A stretch of 64,000 nt of DNA from Polynucleobacter sp. MG-5-Ahmo-C2 (GTDB taxonomy: Bacteria > Pseudomonadota > Gammaproteobacteria > Burkholderiales > Burkholderiaceae). The translations under genes and the position numbers were made by a program. The stretch's first letter is position 1. Each line of letters starts with the position of its first letter. Of this stretch, positions 53,763 to 63,755 are shown piece by piece. Below the pieces are notes generated by a model. It did not search any database. It was not told the DNA's origin and saw nothing but the letters and a program-made list of their open reading frames with translations. Where the stretch lies: the NCBI RefSeq assembly GCF_018687735.1, contig NZ_CP061304.1:1550001-1614000 (forward strand), given 5' to 3'.

Positions 53763-54602
53763 ATGCCTGACCCCAACAAATCCCTTTTAAATCGCTTGGC
53801 TGATTTTTTAACGCCACAGCCAACGAGCCCCAACGAACGCCGCCAAGAATTAATTGCCACTTTGCGCGAAGCGCAAACCGAAGGATTAATCGATGCTGAT
53901 GCCCTCTCGATGATTGAAGGCGTATTTCAGGTGGGTCAACTATGTGCAAGAGATATTTTGCTACCTCGCGCCCAAATTGACTGGATTGATATCAACCTTC
54001 CCCTTGCCGACTTAATCAAAACAGTCATTGAGGCTGCGCATTCTCGCTTTCCAGTATTTGAAGGTAGTCGCGACAACGTGATTGGTATCTTGCTAGCCAA
54101 GGACTTATTACGTCATGCCACAGAAAAAGATTTTCAAGTGCGTGACTGGCTCCGCCCAGCTGTCTTCATCCCGGAATCAAAACGCTTAAGTGTTTTATTG
54201 CGCGATTTCAAGGATAACCGCAACCATTTAGCTGTTGTAGTGGATGAATATAGCGGCATCGCAGGCATCATTACCATTGAAGATGTGCTGGAACAAATCG
54301 TTGGTGATATCGAGGATGAGCACGATATTGATGAAGAAGCTGACAACATTATCTCTCTAGATAATGGTGATATTCGAGTTAAAGGCATTACTGAACTCGA
54401 GCAATTAAATGAAACGCTGGGCACTGAATTTGCAGTAGAAGATATCGAAACTGTTGCTGGCCTGGTTGTTCAGCACTTAGGTCGCGTTCCCAAAATGGGG
54501 GAATGTATTGCAATTGATGGTATTGAGTTCGAAGTGCTACGCGCTGACCCACGGCAAGTTCATATTTTGCTTGCACGTCAAATACCTAAAGCAGCTGACT
54601 GA
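53763..54602 (+). CDS. corC: CorC/YbeX-type CBS-domain protein
   Basis: The 279-aa cytosolic protein has a short N-terminal region, two CBS domains (about residues 60-190; ARDILLPRAQIDWIDI, then VIGILLAKDLLRH, then HLAVVVDEYSGIAGIITIEDVLEQIVGDIEDEHD) and a C-terminal CorC/HlyC domain (about 200-275). It lacks membrane helices, unlike CorB-type relatives. The family is linked to magnesium/cobalt efflux and, as YbeX, to ribosome function beside YbeY. It lies 8 bases before lnt. Confidence 0.92.
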   Translation: MPDPNKSLLNRLADFLTPQPTSPNERRQELIATLREAQTEGLIDADALSMIEGVFQVGQLCARDILLPRAQIDWIDINLPLADLIKTVIEAAHSRFPVFEGSRDNVIGILLAKDLLRHATEKDFQVRDWLRPAVFIPESKRLSVLLRDFKDNRNHLAVVVDEYSGIAGIITIEDVLEQIVGDIEDEHDIDEEADNIISLDNGDIRVKGITELEQLNETLGTEFAVEDIETVAGLVVQHLGRVPKMGECIAIDGIEFEVLRADPRQVHILLARQIPKAAD

Positions 54603-54610
54603 GAATTGCC

Positions 54611-56146
54611 TTGGTAGATCTGCATTCTAGCAAGACCATCCGGAGCGGCGATGCATTTGTACTCCTAACGCTTTTTATCCTAGGCGCATTCATAGCTGTA
54701 GCGGCCGAACTTTCTTATGGAGGTTGGGCTCAAATCCCGCTACTGAGTATTGTTTGGTGGCGACTTAGCCTACTAAAACATTGCCGTCTCAAAACTTATT
54801 TTTTCTCTAGCCTCGCATTTGGTCTTGGCTACTTTGTAATAGGCCTATGGTGGCTCTACATTAGCCTGCATGACGTAGGCGGCATCAATAGCCTGCTTTC
54901 CTGTATGGCAGTTTTTTTGCTGTCTGCGTATGTCTCCTTATATTTTTCGATCGCCTGTTTATCGATTCGACTGTTTAAGTCTTCTTCTATTTCAGGCCTA
55001 TTGCTTGCCTCAAGCTGGGCAGTCACCGAATACCTTCGCGGAGAATTGTTCACAGGGTTTCCATGGATGGGATTTGCTGAAGCACAAGTCAATGGACCAT
55101 TTGCAGCTATTGCCCCATTCTTTGGCGGACTAGCTTGCACTTTCCTAGCGGTATACGCCTCTTGGCAAATCCTTCAGCTCAAAAAACATCCAATGCTTTG
55201 CATCTCGACACTTACGGTAGTAGCACTCATTACTGCTTCTTCAGGCCTATGGACCTTTACCAAGCCAATCGGTGAGCCACTCAAGATTGAGCTGGTTCAA
55301 GGCAACTTTCCCCAAAGCATGTTCTTTAACCCTGAGGGCGTGCTAAAACAAATACATTTTTACAGCACCACCATGATGCAATCCCAAGCCGAGCTTGTTG
55401 TCGCCCCAGAGACGGCATTCTCTTGGCCCGAAAGTAATCTACCAATTGGACTAGTAGCAAATTTACAAAACTTTGCTACTACTGCTTATAGCAACTTACT
55501 CTTTGGAGTGATTGGTCGAGATCCAAATCCGCGTGATGGAAGAGAATTTTCCAATCGAGCTCTAGGTCTCTCACCATCTGCAGATTCTTATCGTTATGAC
55601 AAGAATCATTTGGTTCCTTTTGGAGAATTCATTCCACCGGGGTTTCGTTGGTTTGTAAATGCCTTTAGTGTTCCACTAAGTGACTTTGCGAGAGGCGGGG
55701 ATGAGCAAGAAAATCTGATCATTCACAGAAAAAAACAGGACCCAATTTATGCAGCGATCACTATTTGCTACGAAGATGTTTTTGGTGGTGAACTAGCTAG
55801 CCGTATTCGAAATAACTCCAAGCCAACCAATTTGCTAATCAATCTCACCAACCTTGCTTGGTTTGGCGATTCACAAGCGCCCACACAGCAATTACGGCTT
55901 TCTCAATTGCGCTCACTAGAAACCGGTCTACCTGCCTTACGGGCTACCAATACCGGGATTACAGCAGTCTTGGGACCCAATGGAAAAGTACTGCAAGCGC
56001 TGCCGGAATTCACTCAAGGAAGTCTCATTGCCCAGGTTCAGGCCTACGCAGGTAAAACGCCATACGTAATTTGGGGTAATTTCCCAATTTTGAGTATTTC
56101 TTGCCTTCTGTTGATCTGGGGTCTGATTCGTCACAGACGTTTTTAG
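54611..56146 (+). CDS. lnt: Apolipoprotein N-acyltransferase
   Basis: The 511-aa inner-membrane enzyme adds the third acyl chain to lipoproteins. It has about six to seven N-terminal helices and a nitrilase-like periplasmic domain with the catalytic triad in VAPETAFSWPES (Glu), YDKNHLVPFGEFIP (Lys) and ITICYEDVFGG (Cys). The start is TTG at 54611, 8 bases after the corC stop, with no ATG available nearby; a weak ribosome-binding site suggests coupling to corC. Confidence 0.94.
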   Translation: MVDLHSSKTIRSGDAFVLLTLFILGAFIAVAAELSYGGWAQIPLLSIVWWRLSLLKHCRLKTYFFSSLAFGLGYFVIGLWWLYISLHDVGGINSLLSCMAVFLLSAYVSLYFSIACLSIRLFKSSSISGLLLASSWAVTEYLRGELFTGFPWMGFAEAQVNGPFAAIAPFFGGLACTFLAVYASWQILQLKKHPMLCISTLTVVALITASSGLWTFTKPIGEPLKIELVQGNFPQSMFFNPEGVLKQIHFYSTTMMQSQAELVVAPETAFSWPESNLPIGLVANLQNFATTAYSNLLFGVIGRDPNPRDGREFSNRALGLSPSADSYRYDKNHLVPFGEFIPPGFRWFVNAFSVPLSDFARGGDEQENLIIHRKKQDPIYAAITICYEDVFGGELASRIRNNSKPTNLLINLTNLAWFGDSQAPTQQLRLSQLRSLETGLPALRATNTGITAVLGPNGKVLQALPEFTQGSLIAQVQAYAGKTPYVIWGNFPILSISCLLLIWGLIRHRRF

Positions 56147-56152
56147 TCATTT

Positions 56153-56183
56153 TTGACTCTACCCCCTACTAGCCATGTAAAAT
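56153..56183 (+). promoter_or_regulatory. Likely promoter of glyQS
   Basis: TTGACT (56153-56158) and extended -10 TGTAAAAT (TAAAAT at 56178-56183) with a 19-base spacer, about 20 bases before the glyQ ATG. Confidence 0.5.
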
Positions 56184-56205
56184 CAATGGCTTAGCCAGGT
56201 TAATC

Positions 56206-57093
56206 ATGCTTACTTTTCAGCAAATCATTCTCAAACTTCAAGATTATTGGGACCAACAAGGTTGCGCCCTATTGCAACCTATCGACCTCGAGGTTGGCGC
56301 AGGTACTTCCCATACTGCGACCTTTCTGCGCGCTATCGGCCCAGAACCCTGGAAGGCGGCTTATGTTCAGCCATCCCGCCGACCGAAAGATGGTCGTTAT
56401 GGTGAAAACCCAAACCGCCTACAACACTACTATCAATATCAAGTTGTTCTAAAGCCAGCCCCAGAAAATATACTCGAGCTCTATCTTGGATCATTAGCGG
56501 CATTGGGCCTAGACCTCAAAGAAAACGATGTGCGCTTTGTAGAGGATGATTGGGAGAACCCGACTTTAGGAGCCTGGGGCTTGGGCTGGGAAGTTTGGTT
56601 AAACGGCATGGAAGTCACTCAGTTCACTTATTTTCAACAAGTAGGCGGCCTAGATTGCAAACCAGTTCTTGGTGAAATTACTTACGGCATAGAACGCTTA
56701 GCAATGTACATTCAGAATTGCTCAAATGTGTATGACCTCGTTTGGGCAGATGGCATTTCTTATGGGGATGTCTATCACCAAAACGAGGTGGAGCAATCTT
56801 GCTATAACTTTGAACACTCAAATACTGACTTGCTGTTTGCAAACTTTGCAAACTATGAGAGTGAGGCAAAACGTTTGATGGAAGTACCGCTGGCCCTCCC
56901 CGCTTATGAAATGGTTCTCAAAGCAGCGCATACCTTTAACTTGCTTGATGCACGTGGCGCGATCTCCGTGACTGAACGTGCAGCTTATATTGGCCGTATT
57001 CGGAACCTTTCTCGCTCAGTAGCCCAAGCTTATTTTGAGTCTCGTGAAAAACTAGGCTTTCCAATGTGTCATCGTCAAGCAATTCACTTATGA
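56206..57093 (+). CDS. glyQ: Glycyl-tRNA synthetase alpha subunit
   Basis: The 295-aa catalytic subunit of the bacterial alpha2beta2 GlyRS begins [87 protein letters not shown] sequence with class II motifs 1 and 2, and [16 protein letters not shown] later (motif 3). Length is normal. Its stop overlaps the glyS start (ATGA). Confidence 0.98.
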   Translation: MLTFQQIILKLQDYWDQQGCALLQPIDLEVGAGTSHTATFLRAIGPEPWKAAYVQPSRRPKDGRYGENPNRLQHYYQYQVVLKPAPENILELYLGSLAALGLDLKENDVRFVEDDWENPTLGAWGLGWEVWLNGMEVTQFTYFQQVGGLDCKPVLGEITYGIERLAMYIQNCSNVYDLVWADGISYGDVYHQNEVEQSCYNFEHSNTDLLFANFANYESEAKRLMEVPLALPAYEMVLKAAHTFNLLDARGAISVTERAAYIGRIRNLSRSVAQAYFESREKLGFPMCHRQAIHL

Positions 57094-59228
57094 GCACAAA
57101 TACTTGGCTTTCTCAGCCTGCTACTTTATTGATTGAAGTATTTACTGAGGAATTGCCTCCAAAATCACTACGTCGCTTAGGTGAAGCTTTCAGTGATGGA
57201 ATTTTTGCTGCATTAAAAGTTGCTGGCCTAGCCAGCGAATCATCGAAAGTAATCAGCTTTGCGACGCCGCGTCGCCTAGCAGTTCAAGTAAGTAATGTTC
57301 TTGATCAAGCACCAGACTATCCAATACGTGAAAAACTATTGCCGACCAGTATTGCATTTGATGCTCAAGGAAAAGCGACGCCGCCTTTACTTAAAAAATT
57401 AGCCTCGCTTGGTTATGCCGATGTTGACATTGGCACACTTGAGAAGGCGGGCGAAGGTAAAAACGAGGCTCTCTACCTAAATGTCATTGCTAAAGGTGCA
57501 TCGCTAGAACAAACTGCACAAACTGCACTTGAGCAAACACTCAATAAATTGCCTATCGCTAAAATGATGCACTATCAAGTGCTTCAGAGAGATGGTCAAT
57601 TAGCAGACGTTGAATTTGCCCGTCCAGCCCATCGGATTATTGCTTTACATGGTAATCAGACCCTCAATATCAGCAGCTTAGGTATTAATGCCGGCAACCA
57701 GACTGAGGGGCATCGTTTCTTGGCTCCAGGCCCTCTGACCATATCCAGTGCAGACCAATATGAAAATGATCTACAAACCAAAGCCAAGGTAATTCCAAGC
57801 TTTCATCAGCGCAGAGCCCAAATTGAGGCAGCACTCTTAAAAGCCGCTGGCACTGACTTGGTTTTAATGCCTGATAGCCTGCTAGATGAAGTGACCGCTT
57901 TAGTTGAATGGCCAGCTATCCACGAATGCCACTTTGATCAAGAATTTTTAGAGGTTCCCCAAGAATGCTTGATTTTGACAATGCAAACCAATCAAAAGTA
58001 CTTTGCGTTGACAGACAAACAAGGCAGGTTGCGCAATCGCTTTTTGATTGTTTCTAATATTGAAACGGCCAAGCCAGAGGCCATCATCTCCGGTAATGAG
58101 CGGGTTGTCCGTCCTCGACTTTCAGATGCCCGCTTCTTCTTCCAGCAAGATCAAAAGCGCCCCCTAGCTTCACGCGTTGCTGATCTTGGCAAGGTGGTTT
58201 ACCACAATCAATTGGGTAGTCAGCTTGAGCGCACTAAGCGCGTTCAAAGCCTCGCATCTAATATTGCAAAAAAACTCAATGCGGATGAAAAGCTGGCAAG
58301 TCGTGCAGCAGAAATTGCAAAGACTGACTTACTAAGCGATATGGTTGGCGAGTTCCCTGAGTTACAAGGCATCATGGGAAGATACTACGCAACGCACGAT
58401 GGAGAAAATTCTGAAGTAGCTGCAGCATGCAGTGAACACTATATGCCACGCTTTGCGGGTGACACATTGCCCCAGACCCAGACCGGCACAATCTTGGCTA
58501 TTGCTGACAAGCTTGAAACCCTTGTGGGCATTTGGGGCGTTGGGCTTGCGCCTACGGGCGATAAAGATCCCTATGCATTACGTCGCCATGCCTTAGGCAT
58601 CTGTCGTTTGCTCTTAGAAAAGAATCTCTCTCTAAGCTTGCCTGCGTTAATTGAATTGGCTCGAGCACAGTTCCTGCAAAAAGATGTACAGGAGAAAGCA
58701 AATGCCGCAGCGATCTATGAATTCATTATTGATCGCTTACGCGCTTATCTACGCGACCAGTCAGTTTCTGGAAAACCATTCACTAGCGCTGAAATCGATG
58801 CCGTTCTCAGCCAAGAGCCAGCACAGATTAATGATTTAATCGAACGCTTAACTGCTTTGCGCGAATTTAACGCTCTTCCTGAAGCAGCTCAGCTAGCTGC
58901 CGCAAATAAACGCATTAGCAATATTCTAAAAAAGACAACGACTGATATTCCGGCAAAATGTTCTAGCAAGTTATTGCAAATTCCGGCTGAAGCCACCCTC
59001 AATAAGACCTTAGAGGAAATCACCCCTGCGCTAAATGAAGCCTATAAACAAAGACAGTATGTTGATCTCTTGAAGGCACTTGTTGCCTTAAGCGCACCGA
59101 TTGACCAGTTCTTTGCTGATGTAATGGTGATGGATCCAAACCCCGAGTTACGCGATAACCGCCTTGCTCTCCTGCAACAACTTCACCAGAAAATGAATCT
59201 CGTTGCCGACCTCGGCAAATTAGCATGA
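57090..59228 (+). CDS. glyS: Glycyl-tRNA synthetase beta subunit
   Basis: The start at ATG 57090 overlaps the glyQ stop and gives 712 aa; a GTG at 57066 is possible but would extend into glyQ. Features: [22 protein letters not shown] at the N-terminus, [30 protein letters not shown] near 360, and [22 protein letters not shown] near 490. It binds tRNA and is needed for activity with GlyQ. Its end overlaps gmhB by 4 bases (ATGA). Confidence 0.97.
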   Translation: MSTNTWLSQPATLLIEVFTEELPPKSLRRLGEAFSDGIFAALKVAGLASESSKVISFATPRRLAVQVSNVLDQAPDYPIREKLLPTSIAFDAQGKATPPLLKKLASLGYADVDIGTLEKAGEGKNEALYLNVIAKGASLEQTAQTALEQTLNKLPIAKMMHYQVLQRDGQLADVEFARPAHRIIALHGNQTLNISSLGINAGNQTEGHRFLAPGPLTISSADQYENDLQTKAKVIPSFHQRRAQIEAALLKAAGTDLVLMPDSLLDEVTALVEWPAIHECHFDQEFLEVPQECLILTMQTNQKYFALTDKQGRLRNRFLIVSNIETAKPEAIISGNERVVRPRLSDARFFFQQDQKRPLASRVADLGKVVYHNQLGSQLERTKRVQSLASNIAKKLNADEKLASRAAEIAKTDLLSDMVGEFPELQGIMGRYYATHDGENSEVAAACSEHYMPRFAGDTLPQTQTGTILAIADKLETLVGIWGVGLAPTGDKDPYALRRHALGICRLLLEKNLSLSLPALIELARAQFLQKDVQEKANAAAIYEFIIDRLRAYLRDQSVSGKPFTSAEIDAVLSQEPAQINDLIERLTALREFNALPEAAQLAAANKRISNILKKTTTDIPAKCSSKLLQIPAEATLNKTLEEITPALNEAYKQRQYVDLLKALVALSAPIDQFFADVMVMDPNPELRDNRLALLQQLHQKMNLVADLGKLA

Positions 59229-59797
59229 GCATCAGCTCTTCTAAACTCATCATTCTCGATCGTGATGGCGTGATCAACGAAGATCGTGATGATTATGTGA
59301 AATCTGTTGATGAATGGGTTCCGCTACCGGGCAGCTTGGAAGCAATAGCGCTACTGAATCAAGCGGGCTACCAAATTGCAATTGCAACCAATCAATCAGG
59401 CTTATCTAGGGGATATTTTTCAATCAATGATTTGCATGCTATGCATAACAAGATGGATAAGCTGCTTCAACCCCTGGGTGGTCATATTGATAGCATCTTT
59501 TTTTGTCCACACCTTGATTCTCATGGCTGTGATTGCCGTAAGCCTGCGCCCGGACTCATGAAAGAAATTGCTTTGCGTTATAAAAAATCTGGAAATACAC
59601 AAGCCCTCTTGGGTGTACCCATCGTCGGCGACTCCTTACGCGATCTAGAGGCTGGAATTGCCCTCGGGGCCACGCCCCATCTAGTTTTGACTGGTAAAGG
59701 TCAAAAGACTTTTGATAAGGGTAATTTACCGGAAGGCACACAAATTCACAGAGATTTGATGGCGTTTGCAAACTCGCTTCTAGTGGACAAGATCTAA
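59225..59797 (+). CDS. gmhB: D-glycero-beta-D-manno-heptose 1,7-bisphosphate 7-phosphatase
   Basis: The 190-aa HAD phosphatase makes the heptose-1-phosphate needed for ADP-heptose and LPS core. Motif I is LIILDRDGVINEDRDDYVKS, the zinc loop is CPHLDSHGCDCRKPAPG (Cys-His-Cys-Cys), and motif IV is GDSLRDLEAGIALG. It is translationally coupled to glyS by ATGA, a common order in betaproteobacteria. It supplies substrate for the WaaF encoded at 8389. Confidence 0.94.
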   Translation: MSISSSKLIILDRDGVINEDRDDYVKSVDEWVPLPGSLEAIALLNQAGYQIAIATNQSGLSRGYFSINDLHAMHNKMDKLLQPLGGHIDSIFFCPHLDSHGCDCRKPAPGLMKEIALRYKKSGNTQALLGVPIVGDSLRDLEAGIALGATPHLVLTGKGQKTFDKGNLPEGTQIHRDLMAFANSLLVDKI

Positions 59798-59804
59798 GGA
59801 AAAC

Positions 59805-60539
59805 ATGATTTATCTTCGCTCCACCCTATTTACCTTATTTCTGTTGATCTTTACTCCAATTTGGTCAGTGCTCTGCATGCTGGCATTCCCTTTTCTCACC
59901 CCAGAAAACCGTTATAGTTTTATCGGCCTTTGGAACAAAGTGGTTATTTGGCTTGTATGGCACCTGTGCGGTATTCGTTATGAAATTCGCGGCATGAAAC
60001 ATATGCATGCAGTGCTTGATCAACCTGTCATCATTCTGAGTAAGCATCAATCTGCCTATGAAACGATTGCTTATATTGCACTCCTTCCAAAACAGCTCTG
60101 CTTTGTCTTTAAACGTGAGCTACTGTGGATTCCTTTTTTTGGCTGGGCTTTAGCCTTGCTGAAAATGATTCATATTAATCGAGCGAATAAGCAAACAGCT
60201 GCACTCTCAGTCGCTAGCCAGGGTCGTAAACGCCTTAGCGAAGGCAAATGGATCATGCTATTCCCGGAAGGCACCAGAACTCCACGGGGCTCAACTAAGC
60301 CCTATCGTAAAGGCGGAGCCCGTCTCGCAAGCGCTACGGGTGCATTGGTCATTCCAATTGCTCATAACGCAGGCAATTTCTGGCCTAAGAACAGCTTTTT
60401 AAAGCAGCCTGGCACTGTGATTTTTTCGATTGGGCCAGCCATTCTTTCTGAAGGTAAATCAGGGGAAGATCTACAGCAAGAAGTAGAAGGCTGGATCGAA
60501 TCTGAGATGCGCGTGATTGATCCAGGCGCCTATAAATAA
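59805..60539 (+). CDS. plsC: 1-acyl-sn-glycerol-3-phosphate acyltransferase (PlsC type)
   Basis: The 244-aa membrane-bound acyltransferase makes phosphatidic acid. It has a hydrophobic N-terminus, the acyltransferase block ILSKHQSAYETI (HX4E variant common in this branch in place of HX4D), a second block FKRELLWIPFFGWALALLKMIHINR, and FPEGTRTPRG near 155. It starts 7 bases after gmhB. It converges on rsmA. Confidence 0.92.
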   Translation: MIYLRSTLFTLFLLIFTPIWSVLCMLAFPFLTPENRYSFIGLWNKVVIWLVWHLCGIRYEIRGMKHMHAVLDQPVIILSKHQSAYETIAYIALLPKQLCFVFKRELLWIPFFGWALALLKMIHINRANKQTAALSVASQGRKRLSEGKWIMLFPEGTRTPRGSTKPYRKGGARLASATGALVIPIAHNAGNFWPKNSFLKQPGTVIFSIGPAILSEGKSGEDLQQEVEGWIESEMRVIDPGAYK

Positions 60540-60545
60540 AAAGTG

Positions 60546-61322
60546 TTAAGCAGCTAAAACTTTAGCCCACTCAATATAGCGATCAACTGATATATCTTGA
60601 GCCCGCGCCTTAAGTTCAAGTTCAGTCAAATTTAGCCTCTCTGCAAAAACTTGTAAGTTGGTGCGTAACATTTTTCTTCTTTGGGAGAAGGCAGCTGCCA
60701 CCAGCTGCTCTAGGGCGCGCCACTGAGCATTACTCAGGCTGAAGTTCTTGCGTGGAATCATGCGCACTACAGCAGAGTTCACCTTTGGCTGTGGATCAAA
60801 AGCCTCGGGAGGCACTTCAAGCACAAGCTCCATATCGTAACGCGCTTGAAGCATTACTGATAATCTACTGAAATCAGTGCTTCCTGCTTTTGCCACCATT
60901 CGCTCAACGACTTCAGCTTGCAGCATAAATATCTGCTCATCAATTTCTGTAGCCGCCGCAACAAGATGGAATAGGAGTGGCGAAGAAATGTTATAAGGTA
61001 AATTGCCCACCACTTTACAAAAACCTTTTTTGCCAGAGCGGTCTCGAGCCCATTCTAAGAAATCGAATTTAAGGGCATCACCCTCAATGACTTTCAAGTT
61101 CTCAAGGTTTTGCTGATTCCAATAAGCAACCAAATCACGATCAATTTCGAGCAGGTCAAGTTGATCAAGATTTCTGAGTAAAGGTCTGGTTAAAGCACCA
61201 AGACCTGGTCCAATCTCGATGACATGCATATCAGGGCCGGGATTAATTAAGGCTATGATGGAATAAATAATCCCATCGTCCTGCAAAAAATTTTGGCCAA
61301 AACGTTTACGTGCGCGATGCAT
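60546..61322 (-). CDS. rsmA: 16S rRNA dimethyladenosine transferase
   Basis: The 258-aa methyltransferase dimethylates two adjacent adenines near the 3' end of 16S rRNA. SAM-binding VIEIGPGLGALTRPLL near residue 35, VIEGDALKFDF near 78, and the catalytic NLPYNISSPLLFHL near 108 are visible, with KRFGQNFLQDD at the N-terminus. Its start overlaps the pdxA stop by one base (TAATG on the minus strand). Confidence 0.96.
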   Translation of the reverse strand: MHRARKRFGQNFLQDDGIIYSIIALINPGPDMHVIEIGPGLGALTRPLLRNLDQLDLLEIDRDLVAYWNQQNLENLKVIEGDALKFDFLEWARDRSGKKGFCKVVGNLPYNISSPLLFHLVAAATEIDEQIFMLQAEVVERMVAKAGSTDFSRLSVMLQARYDMELVLEVPPEAFDPQPKVNSAVVRMIPRKNFSLSNAQWRALEQLVAAAFSQRRKMLRTNLQVFAERLNLTELELKARAQDISVDRYIEWAKVLAA

Positions 61323-62341
61323 TACTTAGCTTGAGTTCTTGTATTTAAAGCAAGCTCATAAGCCAAACGCAAGGCTTCCAACATGCTGCCAGAATCAGCA
61401 ATTCCTTTTCCGGCAATATCCAAAGCAGTGCCATGATCAACCGAGGTGCGAATAATTGGCAAACCTAAAGTGACGTTCACGCCACCACCAAATGTCACAA
61501 ATTTGAATGGCGCTAATCCTTGATCGTGATACATGGCTATAAATGCATCAACCTCCTCAAGCGAATGGGCATCAAACATAGTATCCCCGGGATATGGCCC
61601 AGAAACTGCTATCCCCTGCTGTTTAGCTGACTCAATCGCAGGCGCAATCACCTCAATCTCTTCGCCCCCCAAATACCCAGCCTCTCCAGCATGGGGATTA
61701 AGGCCAGCAACACGTATTCTCGGCCTAGTTATGCCGAATTTTTCTTTTAGGTCTTGGTTTACTATCTGAATCGTTTCAAGCAAGAGTTCATAACTTAAGT
61801 AGGCTGAAACATCTTTCAATGGCATGTGTGTACTTGCCAAAGCAACCCTTAAATCCTTCCGAGATTTAATACCTAAGAAACCAAGTGGCAAGGGGGCACA
61901 TAGCATCATGACAACATGGTTTCTGCTGCAACGTTGTGCTAAATATTCTGTATGGCCAGTAAAAGGAATGCCCGCAATATTCATTACACTCTTTTGAACG
62001 GGCGCAGTAACCATTCCATCAAAATCCCCACGAATACAAGCGTCGGTTGCTTGATCTAAAAGATTAAAGACATATTGAGCATTTGCTGGATTAAGTACCC
62101 CCGGCAAGGCAGGCGATACAAGCGGGACTGAATCTATTTTCAAGCGATCGAATAAATTTGCTGTTTTACCTGAAGAATCTTTAAATAAGCTGGCATCGCC
62201 CAATAAGGTAATCTGCGAATGAGCTTGTTCGCCCAAAAAATCTTTTGCGGCAGCAAGAGAAACTTCAGGCCCCACACCGGCTGGATCGCCAGTGGTGATT
62301 ACTAATTTAACGAGGTGCGGCGCTGGCTGCATCATCCACAT
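61322..62341 (-). CDS. pdxA: 4-hydroxythreonine-4-phosphate dehydrogenase
   Basis: The 339-aa metal-dependent enzyme acts in pyridoxal phosphate synthesis. Motifs: VITTGDPAGVGPEVSLAA near residue 14, FTGHTEYLAQRC near 137, GLNPHAGEAGYLGGEE near 213 (zinc His), and MYHDQGLAPFKFVTFGGGVNVTLGLP near 270. The first ATG at 62341 overlaps surA by 35 bases; ATGs at 62335 and 62332 are alternatives. Confidence 0.96.
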   Translation of the reverse strand: MWMMQPAPHLVKLVITTGDPAGVGPEVSLAAAKDFLGEQAHSQITLLGDASLFKDSSGKTANLFDRLKIDSVPLVSPALPGVLNPANAQYVFNLLDQATDACIRGDFDGMVTAPVQKSVMNIAGIPFTGHTEYLAQRCSRNHVVMMLCAPLPLGFLGIKSRKDLRVALASTHMPLKDVSAYLSYELLLETIQIVNQDLKEKFGITRPRIRVAGLNPHAGEAGYLGGEEIEVIAPAIESAKQQGIAVSGPYPGDTMFDAHSLEEVDAFIAMYHDQGLAPFKFVTFGGGVNVTLGLPIIRTSVDHGTALDIAGKGIADSGSMLEALRLAYELALNTRTQAK

Positions 62342-63755
62342 TCAAGATTTTGACTGTTGCAGTATCTCGTAGCTCACGCAGCCAATCCTGATAGGCTTGT
62401 TCAAATTTTCTTTCGCGGATAGCTGCACGAGCAAACTCGCGCTGCTTTTCTACCGTCAGTTGCGCTTCACGACGCTCAAGCACCTGAATTAAGTGCCAAC
62501 CAAATTCAGATTTAACTGGATTGCTCACTTCTCCAATTTGGAGTCGATTCATTGCCTGCTCAAATTCAGGCACCAAATCACCAGGCCCCATCCAGCCTAG
62601 ATTCCCACCATTTGGGGCTGACCCGTCTTCAGAGAATTTTTTAGCTAAGTCACCAAAATCTGCTGTCTTAGCGCGCACTTGATCGCGATATCCCTGTAAA
62701 CGTCTCTCAGCGTCTTGATCAGTCAGACCCGGTCTATTTTTCAACAAAATATGGCGCGCCATTGTCTGTGTAATGGGAATATTTTGAGGCGCTGTTGACG
62801 CAGGCTCTTGCGTTGTAGACTGCTGCTGTGCGGGAGCCGCACTGATTGCGCGACGATCCAATACTTTTAGAACGTGATATCCCGCAGGGCTCTTAACAAC
62901 AGCGTTAGCAACTTGGCCGCTACCAGTATTTCGGATAGCCTCATAGAATAATTGTGGCAGGCGATCTGGAGTGCGATACCCCAATTCTTGAAATTTAATT
63001 TTGGGGTTTTCTTTTGCAGCAGCAGCGCCGAGTTGTAAAAAATCCGCATCACCTCTTGCATCACGTAACAGAGCTTCTGCTTGCTTCTTTGCCTCAGCCT
63101 GTGACCCAGCTCCAGCATCCGCTGGAATAAAAATCTGCGCAACAGCAATCTCTTCAGGTCCACCCTTCACTGGAGGAGCAGAACGTTGGGCGTCACCAGC
63201 CATAGCACGCATGCGATCAGAAATGAAATTGTCTATTTCCGCATCAGAAATCTTGATTTTCGTCTCTACAGAACGCTCGCGAAAGCGACTAACAACAATG
63301 TCATCTCGCAAGGTCTCTTTGTAGCGCTCAAATGACATTCCAGTGGTAATTACTTTTGCTTTGAACTCAGCGTAACTTAATTTATTTTTAGCAGCAATAT
63401 CCCCAATAATTTTGTCCAACTCTTTATTGGTTACCACCATGCCTTCTTGCTCGGCATTTTGTAATTGAATTTTTTCAATAATTAAACGATCTAAAATTAG
63501 TTTTCGTAAGTTAGCGCCCTCTGGTAGTTTGACCCCCTGCTTTTGAAGGGTCGTAATTCGGTCATCAATTTCTTTGCGGGTTACATAACCCGTGTTCACC
63601 ACTGCAGCGACGCCATCGATATTCCGAATCTTGCTATCTGCTGTAATGCCGCCTTTGGAAGGGTCTTGAGAACTTGCAATGCCTGCAAAAGAAGTTGCCC
63701 CCAAAACAAGGGCAGTAGTTAGGATCTGTTTCAGGCGATTCCTACGAAGCATCAT
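62307..63755 (-). CDS. surA: Periplasmic chaperone and peptidyl-prolyl isomerase SurA
   Basis: The 482-aa protein has a signal peptide (residues 1-30, TALVLGATSFAGIASSQ), a SurA N-terminal chaperone region (DGVAAVVNTGYVTRKEIDDRI) and two parvulin domains, about 205-310 and 340-440; the second has ARHILLKNRPGLTDQDAERRL and GGNLGWMGPGDLVPEFEQAM. A Gln/Thr/Pro-rich linker lies between them. It guides outer-membrane proteins including LptD. It overlaps lptD by 4 bases and pdxA by 35. Confidence 0.95.
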   Translation of the reverse strand: MMLRRNRLKQILTTALVLGATSFAGIASSQDPSKGGITADSKIRNIDGVAAVVNTGYVTRKEIDDRITTLQKQGVKLPEGANLRKLILDRLIIEKIQLQNAEQEGMVVTNKELDKIIGDIAAKNKLSYAEFKAKVITTGMSFERYKETLRDDIVVSRFRERSVETKIKISDAEIDNFISDRMRAMAGDAQRSAPPVKGGPEEIAVAQIFIPADAGAGSQAEAKKQAEALLRDARGDADFLQLGAAAAKENPKIKFQELGYRTPDRLPQLFYEAIRNTGSGQVANAVVKSPAGYHVLKVLDRRAISAAPAQQQSTTQEPASTAPQNIPITQTMARHILLKNRPGLTDQDAERRLQGYRDQVRAKTADFGDLAKKFSEDGSAPNGGNLGWMGPGDLVPEFEQAMNRLQIGEVSNPVKSEFGWHLIQVLERREAQLTVEKQREFARAAIRERKFEQAYQDWLRELRDTATVKILNVDDAASAAPR

